Part shown: positions 25,728 through 33,705 of the stretch, piece after piece
Layout of the letters: every line of letters starts with the position of its first letter
Numbering within the stretch: the first letter of the stretch is position 1
DNA from: DASRDR01 sp963812945 [NCBI: uncultured Candidatus Rokubacteria bacterium]
GTDB lineage: Bacteria > Methylomirabilota > Methylomirabilia > Rokubacteriales
Direction: 5' to 3'
NCBI GenBank assembly: GCA_963812945.1
Contig: CAWEXD010000008.1
Span: forward strand, 3,038,001-3,102,000
DNA: 64,000 nt
Made by a program: the position numbers and the translations under genes
The notes under the pieces: model-generated
What the model was told of the DNA's origin: nothing
Database searches by the model: none
The model's input: the letters and a program-made list of their open reading frames with translations, nothing else

Positions 25728-27044
25728 ATGATCCAGAGAGTCCGCGGCGCGGCGCGTCTGGCGCTGGTCGCCTGCTTTCTCGCAGCTTGTTCCCACCTTG
25801 TGGAACGCTCGAACGCGGGAATCGCCTCTCTGGAAGAGGATCCCGGCGCCCTGGGAACGATCTCCCGGGGCGCCAAGTACTCGGGCTGGGTCGTCTCCGC
25901 CCCCCTCGTCGCCGGCATGACGCCCGTGGCCGCGCTGGCCTGGGCCACGCCCTGGGTCGATCTTGCCGACGCCGTCGACATCGCCTCGGCGCCGGCAATC
26001 GCCCTTGGCTACCTCTTCGAGGGTCTTGTGGGGTTCCCCGCCAAGGGCGTGCTCTCGCTGGCGAGGGACGTCCGCGCCCCGGAGCCAGCTCCCACCCCCG
26101 ACCGCGCGGCGGGCCGACCCTTCGTCCCGTGGGGCTTCGTCGTCGAGCATCTCGAAGCCAAGCGTCCCGCGCGCGCCACCGAGGAAGTGCCCCAGGATGT
26201 CCGGGACTACTATGAGCTGAGCCACGAGCTTCTCGTCCAGGTCCGGGGGGAATTCTCGCGTCAGGTGCGAGAAGCCAAGGCCGGTCAGTCTCCGATCCGG
26301 ACGCTGCTGTCGCCCGGGAGCTTCCAGGCGACGCTCGAGTTCTACCAGGCCGGTGAGGCATCACCTTCGAACCCTCGGCCGCTAGTCCTCATGACCCCGC
26401 CGACGAAGGCCGCCTTCGCGGCGCGCTACCTGGCGGGCCGCTTCGCGCGCCGCGGTATCCACGCTGCGGTGATCGTCCCCGAGAAGGCGCTCCTCGAGAC
26501 GCACCTCACCCCAAGGGAAGTCGAACACCGCCTTCGCGACACGGTCGTTGCGGCGCGGACAGCCCTCCGGGTGCTCGGGGAGATGCCGGAGGTGGATGCG
26601 GGCCAACTTCACTACTTCGGTGTCTCCGCAGGCGGGATCTTCGGCGGCGTGTTGCTCGGCGTCGAGCCCGCGATCCGCCGGGCGGTGCTCGTCCTTCCCG
26701 GAGGCGACCTCCCGCGGATCGTCACGGAGAGCGACGAGTCATCGGTCGTGGCCTATCGCGCCGCCTGGAAGGCCCACGGCGTGGACCCGGAGACTCTTCG
26801 ACAGGAGTTCGCGAGGGAGGTGCGCACCGACCCGCAGCACCTCGCGCGCTTTGTCGAGCCGGGACGGATGCTCCTCTTCTTGGGAGTCGGAGACACGGTC
26901 GTGCCCGTGGTCACGGGGCGGGCGCTTCGCGCCGCGCTGGGAGACCCGGAAACGTACATCCTCGGAGGGAATCACGACACGGCCTCGCTCTGCTTCGGCT
27001 TCATCCTCCGCCGAAGCGAGCGGTTTCTCCTCGAGGGGCGGTGA
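25728..27044 (+). CDS. Lipoprotein with alpha/beta-hydrolase fold
   Basis: Exported lipoprotein of 438 aa. The signal ends in a lipobox (LAAC at Cys21, followed by Ser, no Asp at +2). A hydrophobic region follows near residues 60-105. The C-terminal half has an alpha/beta-hydrolase core: LVLMTPPTKAAFAARYLAGRFARRG, nucleophile elbow FGVSAGG (Ser), GVGDTVVP (acid) and GGNHDTA (His). It starts 8 bp after the cyclase gene and is probably co-transcribed. Convergent with the LLM gene at 27067. I do not recognise a named family; a role at the inner face of the outer membrane is inferred. Confidence 0.75.
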   Translation: MIQRVRGAARLALVACFLAACSHLVERSNAGIASLEEDPGALGTISRGAKYSGWVVSAPLVAGMTPVAALAWATPWVDLADAVDIASAPAIALGYLFEGLVGFPAKGVLSLARDVRAPEPAPTPDRAAGRPFVPWGFVVEHLEAKRPARATEEVPQDVRDYYELSHELLVQVRGEFSRQVREAKAGQSPIRTLLSPGSFQATLEFYQAGEASPSNPRPLVLMTPPTKAAFAARYLAGRFARRGIHAAVIVPEKALLETHLTPREVEHRLRDTVVAARTALRVLGEMPEVDAGQLHYFGVSAGGIFGGVLLGVEPAIRRAVLVLPGGDLPRIVTESDESSVVAYRAAWKAHGVDPETLRQEFAREVRTDPQHLARFVEPGRMLLFLGVGDTVVPVVTGRALRAALGDPETYILGGNHDTASLCFGFILRRSERFLLEGR

Positions 27045-27066
27045 GGCCCTGGCGAGCCGTCCCGCG

Positions 27067-28068
27067 CTAGCGCCGGACGCGCGCGGCCACGCGCGTCAGG
27101 AAGCGCTCGAGTCCCGGGAGGTCGTAGGGGGGCCGGGCCGCGACGATGAAGTGCGTGACGCCGACGGCGACGTACTCCTGGAGCCGGTCGACGGCGCGGC
27201 TCTCGTCCACGGGCAAGAGCGACTCCCAGACCCAGGCCCGCAGCCTGGTCTCGAGCTCGGCCGTGGACACGCCCTCCGCCTCGAGGCGCCGGCGCTCCGC
27301 CATGAGGTTCGGGTTCTCCATGCGGACCATCGCCTCCCACAGCGCCTCGGCCTGCGCCTCGCTCCGCAGCACCACCGAGACGCGAATCTCCTCGGGATTG
27401 CGGCCGACCGCGCGGCAGTGCTCGCGGAGCACGGCGAGCTTCCGGGCGAAGGCGCTCGGCCCGACCTCGCCGTTCCACTCGTCGGCGTGCTTGGCGACGA
27501 CCCGGAGCGTCAGCTTCTCCCCGCCCCCGCCGATGAGGACGGGCAGCCGCCGGCCGCCGTGGGGCTTGGGCTCGCACAGCGCGTCGTCGAGGCGGTAGAA
27601 CCGGCCGGCGAAGGTCGCGCGGCGCTCGGTGTGGAGCAGGCGGATCACCGTGAGGGCCTCGTCGAGCCGCTCGATGCGGTCCCGCATCGTGCCGAACGGG
27701 AGGGCATAGCCGTCGTGCTCGCTCTCGAGCCACCCCGCGCCGAGCCCGAGCGTGAAGCGCCCCTCCGCGACGTGGTCGAGGCTCGCGGCCATGTTGGCCA
27801 GGACCGCCGGGTGCCGGAACGTGTTGCTGAGCACGAGGGGCCCGACCCCGATCCGGCGCGTGCGGGCGGCCACCGCGGCCAGCACGGTGCCGGCCTCGAA
27901 ACAGGGCCCGGTCGGATCGCCATAGCCCGCGTAGAAGTGGTCGGGCACCCAGCCGGTGTCGAAGCCCATCTCGTCCGCGCGCTGCCAGACCTCCAAGAGA
28001 TCGGGCCACGTGGTCTGGGCGACCCCGGTGAAGACCCCGAAGCGGATCGGATGCGGCGGCGCGCTCAT
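27067..28068 (-). CDS. LLM class flavin-dependent (probably F420-type) oxidoreductase
   Basis: Luciferase-like barrel protein of 333 aa. Motifs: RFGVFTGVAQTTWPDLLEVW, DTGWVPDHF, RIGVGPLVLSNTFRHP, the flavin strand GRFTLGLGAGWLESEHDGYALPFG and the mid motif PVLIGGGGEKLTLRVVAKHADEWN, which is typical of F420-dependent members. Start ATG 28068. It follows the LLM gene at 28997 by 17 bp, so the two form a pair with different substrate pockets or serve as partners. The reaction is a hydride transfer or monooxygenation of unknown substrate. Confidence 0.88.
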   Translation of the reverse strand: MSAPPHPIRFGVFTGVAQTTWPDLLEVWQRADEMGFDTGWVPDHFYAGYGDPTGPCFEAGTVLAAVAARTRRIGVGPLVLSNTFRHPAVLANMAASLDHVAEGRFTLGLGAGWLESEHDGYALPFGTMRDRIERLDEALTVIRLLHTERRATFAGRFYRLDDALCEPKPHGGRRLPVLIGGGGEKLTLRVVAKHADEWNGEVGPSAFARKLAVLREHCRAVGRNPEEIRVSVVLRSEAQAEALWEAMVRMENPNLMAERRRLEAEGVSTAELETRLRAWVWESLLPVDESRAVDRLQEYVAVGVTHFIVAARPPYDLPGLERFLTRVAARVRR

Positions 28069-28085
28069 GGCCGGGGGTCCGTCCG

Positions 28086-28997
28086 TCAGCCCGCCGCCTC
28101 GCGGAAGCGCTCGAGGCCCGCGAGGAAGCCGTCGAGCGTCGCCGCTCCGGTCCAGGCGATCACCTCGGTGACGCCGGCGTCGCGCATCCGGGACAGGTCG
28201 CCCCGGATCTGGGCGGCACTGCCGCAGAGGAGCCCGCGCGTGGCGTCGTCGAGGGCCGCGTCCGTGACCTGGGCGCCCGTCAGGTAGATGACCTCCAGCC
28301 GAGCGGGATCGCGGCCGGCCTCCCGCGCGAGCGTGCGGAGCTGGATGACCATCTGGCCGAGCGCCGGGAGCGGCACGCCCGACGGGAGCCACCCGTCGGC
28401 GAGCGTCGCCGCCCGGCGGAGCGCCGGCGCCACGTAGGCCGCGAGGTAGAGCGGCGGGTACGGCGCCTGGACGGGCTTGAGCCCGACGACCGAGCGCGCC
28501 ACGCGGAAGTGGCGGCCCTGGAACTCCACGGGATCCGGCCCCCACATCGCCTTGAGGACCCGGATGAACTCGTCCGCGCGCTCGCCCCGGGCCTTGGGGT
28601 CGGCGCCGACCGCCTCGAGCTCGTCCACGGACCACGCCTGGCCGAGTCCGACGCGGAGCCGTCCCCCGGACAGTACGTCGAGCGTCGCCAGCCGGCGGGC
28701 CAGGACCACCGGGTTGTAGAAGGGCATGTTGAGGACGCTCGTCCCGAGCGTGATCCGCCGGGTGAGGGCGGCCGCGAACGTCAGCGCCTCCACCGGGTCC
28801 ATCGATCGCTTGAAGTACTCCGGCAGGACCCCGTCGGCGGTGGCCGGGTACGGCGAGCGCGGCGCGATGGGGGCGAGGAGCCGGTCGGCCACCCAGGCGG
28901 AGTGATAGCCGAGCGCCTCGGCGCGCTGCGCGCTCCGGCTGAGCGCATCGGGTCCGGCCATCGGTCCGAGTGTCGGCAAGGCGAAGCCGAGTCGCAT
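28086..28997 (-). CDS. LLM class flavin-dependent oxidoreductase (mer-like)
   Basis: Luciferase-like barrel protein of 303 aa. Motifs: RLGFALPTLGPMAGPDALSR, SAWVADRLLAP, RITLGTSVLNMPFYNPV, GRLRVGLGQAWSVDELEAVG and PPLYLAAYVAPALRRAATLADGW. First gene of a two-gene leftward unit, with the LLM gene at 27067-28068 after it. Its start is divergent from the sugar ABC-binding-protein locus across 142 bp, so expression may be tied to that locus. Cofactor (FMN or F420) is not decided by sequence. Confidence 0.88.
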   Translation of the reverse strand: MRLGFALPTLGPMAGPDALSRSAQRAEALGYHSAWVADRLLAPIAPRSPYPATADGVLPEYFKRSMDPVEALTFAAALTRRITLGTSVLNMPFYNPVVLARRLATLDVLSGGRLRVGLGQAWSVDELEAVGADPKARGERADEFIRVLKAMWGPDPVEFQGRHFRVARSVVGLKPVQAPYPPLYLAAYVAPALRRAATLADGWLPSGVPLPALGQMVIQLRTLAREAGRDPARLEVIYLTGAQVTDAALDDATRGLLCGSAAQIRGDLSRMRDAGVTEVIAWTGAATLDGFLAGLERFREAAG

Positions 28998-29139
28998 GAG
29001 GAAGCCTCCGTCCCGGCATCGAGTCGAGTCGCGCGACGCGCCGCGGCCGTCTCGCCTTGACAGGCGCGGACCGCTGTCCCAGACTACTCGCCGCACGTAC
29101 TATTTCGTAGTGGATCCTAGCATGCCAAAGGAGGGTGTC

Positions 29140-30489
29140 ATGGACGACACTCGGTCCGCGCCGCGCGCCGGCGCCGTCTCCCGCCGCACCGTGCTCCGCA
29201 TCGGGGGCTCCGCCCTCGCCGGCGCCGCCACGGGCCCCTTCGTCTTCACGCCCGCCCGCGCCCAGGGCTTCAACTGGAAGCGCTTCCAGGGGAAGGAGCT
29301 CTTCTTCCTCTTCTACAAGCACCCCTGGGTCGACGAGATGGTGAGGCACATCCCCGAGTTCGAGTCGATGAGCGGGATGAAGGTGAAGTACGAGATCCTG
29401 CCCGAGGTCCAGGGCCGCCAGAAGCTGACGGTCGAGATGACCGGCGGCTCGGGCGGCGTCGACGGCTTCCACTCGTCGACCCACGTCGAGAAGCGCCGCT
29501 TCTGGAAGTCCGGCTGGTATCACCCCATCAACAAGTTCCTCGAGGACGCGACGCTGACGCCGCCCGACTTCGACTGGAACGACATCCTGCCGGGCGCGAA
29601 GCTGGCGGTGCAGCAGCCCGACAAGACGATCAGCGGGATCCCGACCTTCGTGGACCCGTTCGTCCTGTTCTACCGGAAGGACCTCTACGACCAGAAGGGG
29701 TGGAAGGCGCCGAAGACCCTGGCCGAGATGGAGAGCCAGGCGAAGGCCCTCCACGCCCCGCCCAACACGTACGGCATCGTCTACCGCGGCCTCAAGAACG
29801 CGAACGCGACGCCGTGGGCCTACATGCTGTTCGCGATGGGCGGCGACTACCTGAAGGACGGGAAGTCCGCGATCAACACCCCCGAGTGGACGAAGACCAT
29901 GGACCTCTACGCGGGGATGCTCCGGCAGTACGGCCCGCCGGGCGTGGTGAACTTCAACTGGTACGAGTGCTCGGCCGCGTTCATGCAGGGCCAGGTGGGC
30001 ATCTACTTCGACGGGGTCAACTTCGCGAACCAGTTCGAGGACCCGGCGAAGTCGAAGATCGCCGGGAAGGTCGCCTACGCGGTCCTGCCCTCGGGCCCGG
30101 GCGGGCACCACACCTGCACGTTCACGAACGCGATGGCCGTCTCCTCCCAGAGCAAGAACAAGGAGGCGGCGTACCTCTTCTGCTGCTGGTCCACCAACAA
30201 GCCGAACGCGGTCCGCGAGCTTCTCGCCGGCGTGGGCGTCGGCCGCGCCTCGGCCTGGACGAACCCCGAGGTCAAGGCCAAGCCCAAGATGCCGCAGAGC
30301 TGGTACGACGCGTACCTCGAGTCGCTCAAGATCGGGAAGCCCGGTCTCCCCGAGATCGTGGGCGTGACCGAGTACCGCGACATCATCGGCGTCGCCATCC
30401 AGAAGGCGATCGAGGGGACGCCCTCGGCGCAGGCGCTGGCGGACGCGCACAAGGACTTCCAGGATCTTCTGAACCGCACCGAAGGCTAG
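29140..30489 (+). CDS. Sugar-type ABC transporter substrate-binding protein, copy 1 of 3
   Basis: Extracytoplasmic binding protein of the SBP_bac_1 (maltose/sn-glycerol-phosphate) cluster, 449 aa. A Tat signal is visible (SRRTVLRIGG, hydrophobic AGAATGPFVF, ARAQ cleavage). The mature part starts GFNWKRFQGKELFFLFYKHPW, contains LFYRKDLYDQKGWKAPKTLAEM, and ends in a helix with IQKAIEGTPSAQAL. Start ATG 29140 has AAAGGAGGG at good spacing. It is a paralogue of 32306-33658 and 33706-35073 but the most divergent of the three. Cys-containing LFCCWST replaces LFAQWAT. The intended solute is unknown. Confidence 0.92.
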   Translation: MDDTRSAPRAGAVSRRTVLRIGGSALAGAATGPFVFTPARAQGFNWKRFQGKELFFLFYKHPWVDEMVRHIPEFESMSGMKVKYEILPEVQGRQKLTVEMTGGSGGVDGFHSSTHVEKRRFWKSGWYHPINKFLEDATLTPPDFDWNDILPGAKLAVQQPDKTISGIPTFVDPFVLFYRKDLYDQKGWKAPKTLAEMESQAKALHAPPNTYGIVYRGLKNANATPWAYMLFAMGGDYLKDGKSAINTPEWTKTMDLYAGMLRQYGPPGVVNFNWYECSAAFMQGQVGIYFDGVNFANQFEDPAKSKIAGKVAYAVLPSGPGGHHTCTFTNAMAVSSQSKNKEAAYLFCCWSTNKPNAVRELLAGVGVGRASAWTNPEVKAKPKMPQSWYDAYLESLKIGKPGLPEIVGVTEYRDIIGVAIQKAIEGTPSAQALADAHKDFQDLLNRTEG

Positions 30490-30645
30490 CCATCCGGGCT
30501 CGCTGAGGCGGGTGGCGACGGGCCTCCGGCCCGGACGCGCGACGCCGGACCCTCGTGAGGGCGACGGAGCGCGGCCGGGCCGGGCGACCCGCCGGCAGGA
30601 CCCGCCGCATCCAGCCGGCCAGGGGCCCGCCACGCAGGAGCGCAC

Positions 30646-31344
30646 GTGACCCGACAAATCCTCGACCCCGCCCTTCTCGCCGAGCTCGCCTCGGTGGACA
30701 CTCCCACGATCTGCAACGCCGTCGAGGCGTTCAAGGCGCGCGACGACAGCGAGGGCTTCATGGGCGCGCGCGTCCGCTGCCTCACGCCCGAGCTCGGCGT
30801 GATGGCCGGCTACGCGGTGACGGCGACATGCGACAGCATGACGCCGGGCCAGCCGCGTCGGCGCGAGGCGTTCATGAAGCTCTGGGACACGCTGGCCGCG
30901 GCGCCGAAGCCGGCGGTCCTCGTCTTCCAGGACGTGAGCCCGGCGGCGGCCCAGTCCGTCCATCTCGGCGACGTGATGGCCACGATCGCCGTGCGGCTCG
31001 GCGCGCTCGGCCTCGTCACCGACGGGGCCGTGCGCGACCTCGAGGGCATCCGTCCTCTCCGCTTCCACCTCTTCGCGCTCGGCGTGGCGCCGTCCCACGG
31101 GACGTTCAACGTCCTGGACGTCGGGGTGCCGGTGACCGTCGACGGGGTGCGCATCGCGACCGGCGACCTGGTCCACGCCGACGCGAACGGCGTCGCCACG
31201 GTGCCGCTCGACATCGCCGACCGCGTCTATGCCCAGTGCCGGAAGGTCCACGAGCAGGAGCGCGCGATGCGCGAGTACGTGACCGGCCACGCGTTCACCC
31301 TCGAGGGCCTGCGCGAGCGCGTCCTCGGCCGGTCGACTCACTAA
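30646..31344 (+). CDS. RraA/HMG aldolase-like family protein
   Basis: Member of the RraA-like family, which includes 4-hydroxy-4-methyl-2-oxoglutarate/4-carboxy-4-hydroxy-2-oxoadipate aldolases and the RNase E regulator RraA; 232 aa. Visible motifs: LASVDTPTICNAVEAFK, the metal and substrate region LGDVMATIAVRLGALGLVTDGAVRDLEGI (GxxxxxxxxxxxGxVTDGxxRD), and DLVHADANGVATVP (Asp for Mg, then Gly-Val). These Arg-Asp residues favour aldolase activity over the regulatory role. Start GTG 30646 is preceded by AGGAG. It lies between binding-protein copies 1 and 2, so it probably acts on the imported compound's breakdown product. Confidence 0.85.
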   Translation: MTRQILDPALLAELASVDTPTICNAVEAFKARDDSEGFMGARVRCLTPELGVMAGYAVTATCDSMTPGQPRRREAFMKLWDTLAAAPKPAVLVFQDVSPAAAQSVHLGDVMATIAVRLGALGLVTDGAVRDLEGIRPLRFHLFALGVAPSHGTFNVLDVGVPVTVDGVRIATGDLVHADANGVATVPLDIADRVYAQCRKVHEQERAMREYVTGHAFTLEGLRERVLGRSTH

Positions 31345-31417
31345 CGGGGTCAGGCCGTGACTTTGATATCGCTCCAACGCCGAGCCCGACCGCTTTCAAA
31401 GTCAGGGTCTGACCCCG
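31345..31417. repeat. Imperfect long inverted repeat (REP-like) after the rraA-like gene
   Basis: Two 22-nt arms at 31345-31366 and 31396-31417 pair at 20 of 22 positions around a 29-nt loop. The arms run from CGGGGTCAG to TGACTTTGA and back (TCAAAGTCA to CTGACCCCG). It begins right after the TAA at 31344. Similar GGGTCAGA...TGACTTT palindromes are known to me as dispersed elements in several proteobacterial-like genomes. It could act as a REP/MITE-like element or a transcript-end hairpin. Only this copy is found in the window. Confidence 0.6.
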
Positions 31418-31459
31418 CACTTTGGAGTTCGAGGCCGGGGCGCGGCGGCGGAGGCTGAC

Positions 31460-32248
31460 GTGAACAAGCTCGAGGGCCAGGTCGCGATCGTCACCGGCGC
31501 CGGGAGCGGGATCGGGCGCGCGACGGCCGTCATGCTGGCCGCCGAGGGCGCGACGGTGGTGGCCGCCGGGCGCCGGCGGGCGCCCCTCGACGCCCTCGTC
31601 GCCGAGATCGCCCGCGCCGGCGGCCGCGCCGACGCCCGGACCGCCGACGTCGGGAGCCCCGCGGAGGCCGCCGCCCTCGCGCGGTGGACCCTCGAGCGTC
31701 ACGGGCGGGTGGACATCCTCGTCAACAACGCCGGCGTGTCGAGCCGCGTCCGCAACGTCCAGTGGGTCGGCCTCGAGGAGTGGGAGCGGGTCTTCGCGGT
31801 CAACATGACCGGCGTCTACGCGCTCACCCAGGCCGTCCTGCCCGACATGATCGCCCGCGGCGGGGGGACCATCGTCACCGTCTCCTCCACCGCCGCGCTC
31901 CGGCCCGGGCTTCTCGGCGGCGCCCCCTACGGCGCGGCGAAGGCCGCCGTGCGGAACCTCATGGGCCACGTCCACACCGTGCTCCGCGGCAAGGGGATCC
32001 GGGCGACGACGATCCTGCCGGCGGAGGTCGACACCCCGATCCTCCAGAACCGGCCGCTCGTCCCCGACGCGCGCGCCCGCGCCACGATGATGCAGCCCGA
32101 GGACGTGGCCGCCGCCATCCTCCTCTGCGTCACGCTCCCGCCCCGCACGGTCGTGGAGGAGATCATTCTGAGCCCGACCATCCCGCGCGACCAGAGCGCC
32201 GACCTCGCGGTCGCGCGCGACCTCGGAGGACCCCCGGGGGCGCCCTAG
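31460..32248 (+). CDS. SDR family NAD(P)-dependent oxidoreductase
   Basis: Classical short-chain dehydrogenase of 262 aa. It has TGAGSGIGRA (cofactor glycine motif), AAGRRR (Arg after the second strand, favouring NADP), NNAGVSS, SS at the catalytic serine, and Y-x-x-x-K in YGAAK. Start is GTG 31460, preceded by GGAGG at 7 nt. It lies within the sugar-ABC locus, after the REP-like repeat and 57 bp ahead of the second binding protein. It is likely to oxidise or reduce an imported polyol, sugar or hydroxy acid; substrate not determinable. Confidence 0.92.
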   Translation: MNKLEGQVAIVTGAGSGIGRATAVMLAAEGATVVAAGRRRAPLDALVAEIARAGGRADARTADVGSPAEAAALARWTLERHGRVDILVNNAGVSSRVRNVQWVGLEEWERVFAVNMTGVYALTQAVLPDMIARGGGTIVTVSSTAALRPGLLGGAPYGAAKAAVRNLMGHVHTVLRGKGIRATTILPAEVDTPILQNRPLVPDARARATMMQPEDVAAAILLCVTLPPRTVVEEIILSPTIPRDQSADLAVARDLGGPPGAP

Positions 32249-32305
32249 CCGCGCCCGTCCGCCGCCCCCCTCGATTCCGCCACCTTCCACGCAAAGGAGG
32301 GCCCG

Positions 32306-33658
32306 ATGTCCGACAGAGAGACGACTCCGAGCTCCCGGACGCTCTCGCGACGCACGGTGCTCCGACTCGGCGGGACCGCCGCCGCGGCGGCCGCCACCGG
32401 CCCGTTCGTCTTCACGCCCGCGCGCGCGCAGGGCTTCAACTGGAAGCGATTCCAGGGCAAGGAGCTCTACCTTCTCCTGACCAAGCATCCCTGGATCGAC
32501 GTCCTCGAGAAGAACATCCCCGAGTTCGAGTCGCTCTCGGGCATGAAGGTGAAGTGGGAGACCTTGCCCGAGATCCAGGCCCGCCAGAAGATGACGGTGG
32601 AGATGACCGGCGGCTCCTCGGGGATCGACGCCTTCTTCACCTCCCTCCACGTGGAGAAGAAGCGCTTCTGGAAGGCGGGCTGGTACCACCCGCTCAACAA
32701 GTTCCTCGACGATCCCACCCTGACGAGCCCCGACTTCGACTGGAAGGACTTCACCGACGGGGCCCGGGCCGGGACCACGCAGGCGGACGGGAGCATCTCC
32801 GCGCTGGCGGCCTTCGTCGACGCGAACGTGCTCTTCTACCGGAAGGACGTGTTCGCCCAGAAGGGCGTCACCCCCCCGAAGACGCTGGCCGAGCTCGAGC
32901 AGACCGCCGCCAAGCTCCACGCCCCGCCGGGGATGTACGGCATCGTCCTCCGCGGGCTCAAGAACGCGAACGCGACCCAGTATCCGAGCGTGCTCTTCCA
33001 GATGGGCGGGACGTACCTCACGGCGGACGGCAAGGCGGCCCTCGACACGAAGGAAGGCGTCGCCGCGATGGACTACTACACCCGCATCCTGCGCAATCAC
33101 GCCCCGCCCGGCGTCGTGAACTTCAACTGGTACGAGGCCTCCTCCTCGTTCTTCCAGGGCCAGGTCGCGATCTACATGGACGGGGTGAACTTCGCGAGCC
33201 AGTTCGAGGATCCCGCGAAGTCGAAGGTCGTCGGCAAGGTGGGCTACGCCATGCTCCCCTCGGGGCCCGGCGGCCACTTCTCGCCGATCTACATCACGGG
33301 CATGGCCGTCTCTTCGGCGAGCCGCAGCAAGGAAGCCGCGTACCTCTTCGCCCAGTGGGCGACCAACAAGCAGAACGCCGTCCGCGAGCTGATGGCGGGC
33401 GTGGGCGTCGGGCGCACGACCGCCTGGGACCATCCCGAGGTGAAGGCGAAGCCGAAGATGCCGGTCGACTGGTACCAGGCGTACCAGGCCTCGCTCAAGA
33501 TCGGGCGCCAGGGATTGCCGGAGATCGTGGCGGTCACCGAGTACCGGGACATCATCGGCGTGGCCATCCAGAAGGCCATCGAGGGCGCGCCCGCCGCCCA
33601 GGTGTGCGCGCAGGCGCAGAAGGAGTTCCAGGAGCTCCTGCAGAGAACCGAGGGCTAG
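32306..33658 (+). CDS. Sugar-type ABC transporter substrate-binding protein, copy 2 of 3
   Basis: 450 aa. Tat signal SRRTVLRLGG with hydrophobic AAAAAATGPFVF and ARAQ cleavage. The mature domain has LLTKHPWIDVLEKNIPEFESLSGMKVKW and VLFYRKDVFAQKGVTPPKTLAELEQ. Start ATG 32306 follows AAAGGAGGG, the same upstream context as copy 1. It is very similar to copy 3, with substitutions spread along the length, and ends with the same IQKAIEGAPAAQV helix. Gap to copy 3 is 47 bp. Duplication within a transporter operon suggests several related solutes using one membrane complex. Confidence 0.93.
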   Translation: MSDRETTPSSRTLSRRTVLRLGGTAAAAAATGPFVFTPARAQGFNWKRFQGKELYLLLTKHPWIDVLEKNIPEFESLSGMKVKWETLPEIQARQKMTVEMTGGSSGIDAFFTSLHVEKKRFWKAGWYHPLNKFLDDPTLTSPDFDWKDFTDGARAGTTQADGSISALAAFVDANVLFYRKDVFAQKGVTPPKTLAELEQTAAKLHAPPGMYGIVLRGLKNANATQYPSVLFQMGGTYLTADGKAALDTKEGVAAMDYYTRILRNHAPPGVVNFNWYEASSSFFQGQVAIYMDGVNFASQFEDPAKSKVVGKVGYAMLPSGPGGHFSPIYITGMAVSSASRSKEAAYLFAQWATNKQNAVRELMAGVGVGRTTAWDHPEVKAKPKMPVDWYQAYQASLKIGRQGLPEIVAVTEYRDIIGVAIQKAIEGAPAAQVCAQAQKEFQELLQRTEG

Positions 33659-33705
33659 GCGAAGCCCGGAACCGCCAGGAACCGCCAGGAATCCAAGGAG
33701 GCATC

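Noticed and set aside
27067-31377. Minus-strand frame of over 1400 codons spanning the LLM and first binding-protein genes
   Set aside because: Only the last part (27067-28068) is a real gene, the LLM oxidoreductase. The rest is antisense to confidently read genes and shows no domain.
33671-33690. Two tandem copies of a 10-bp unit (ACCGCCAGGA) ahead of the third binding protein
   Set aside because: Too short and only two copies; it probably reflects slippage in an intergenic gap and has no evident role.
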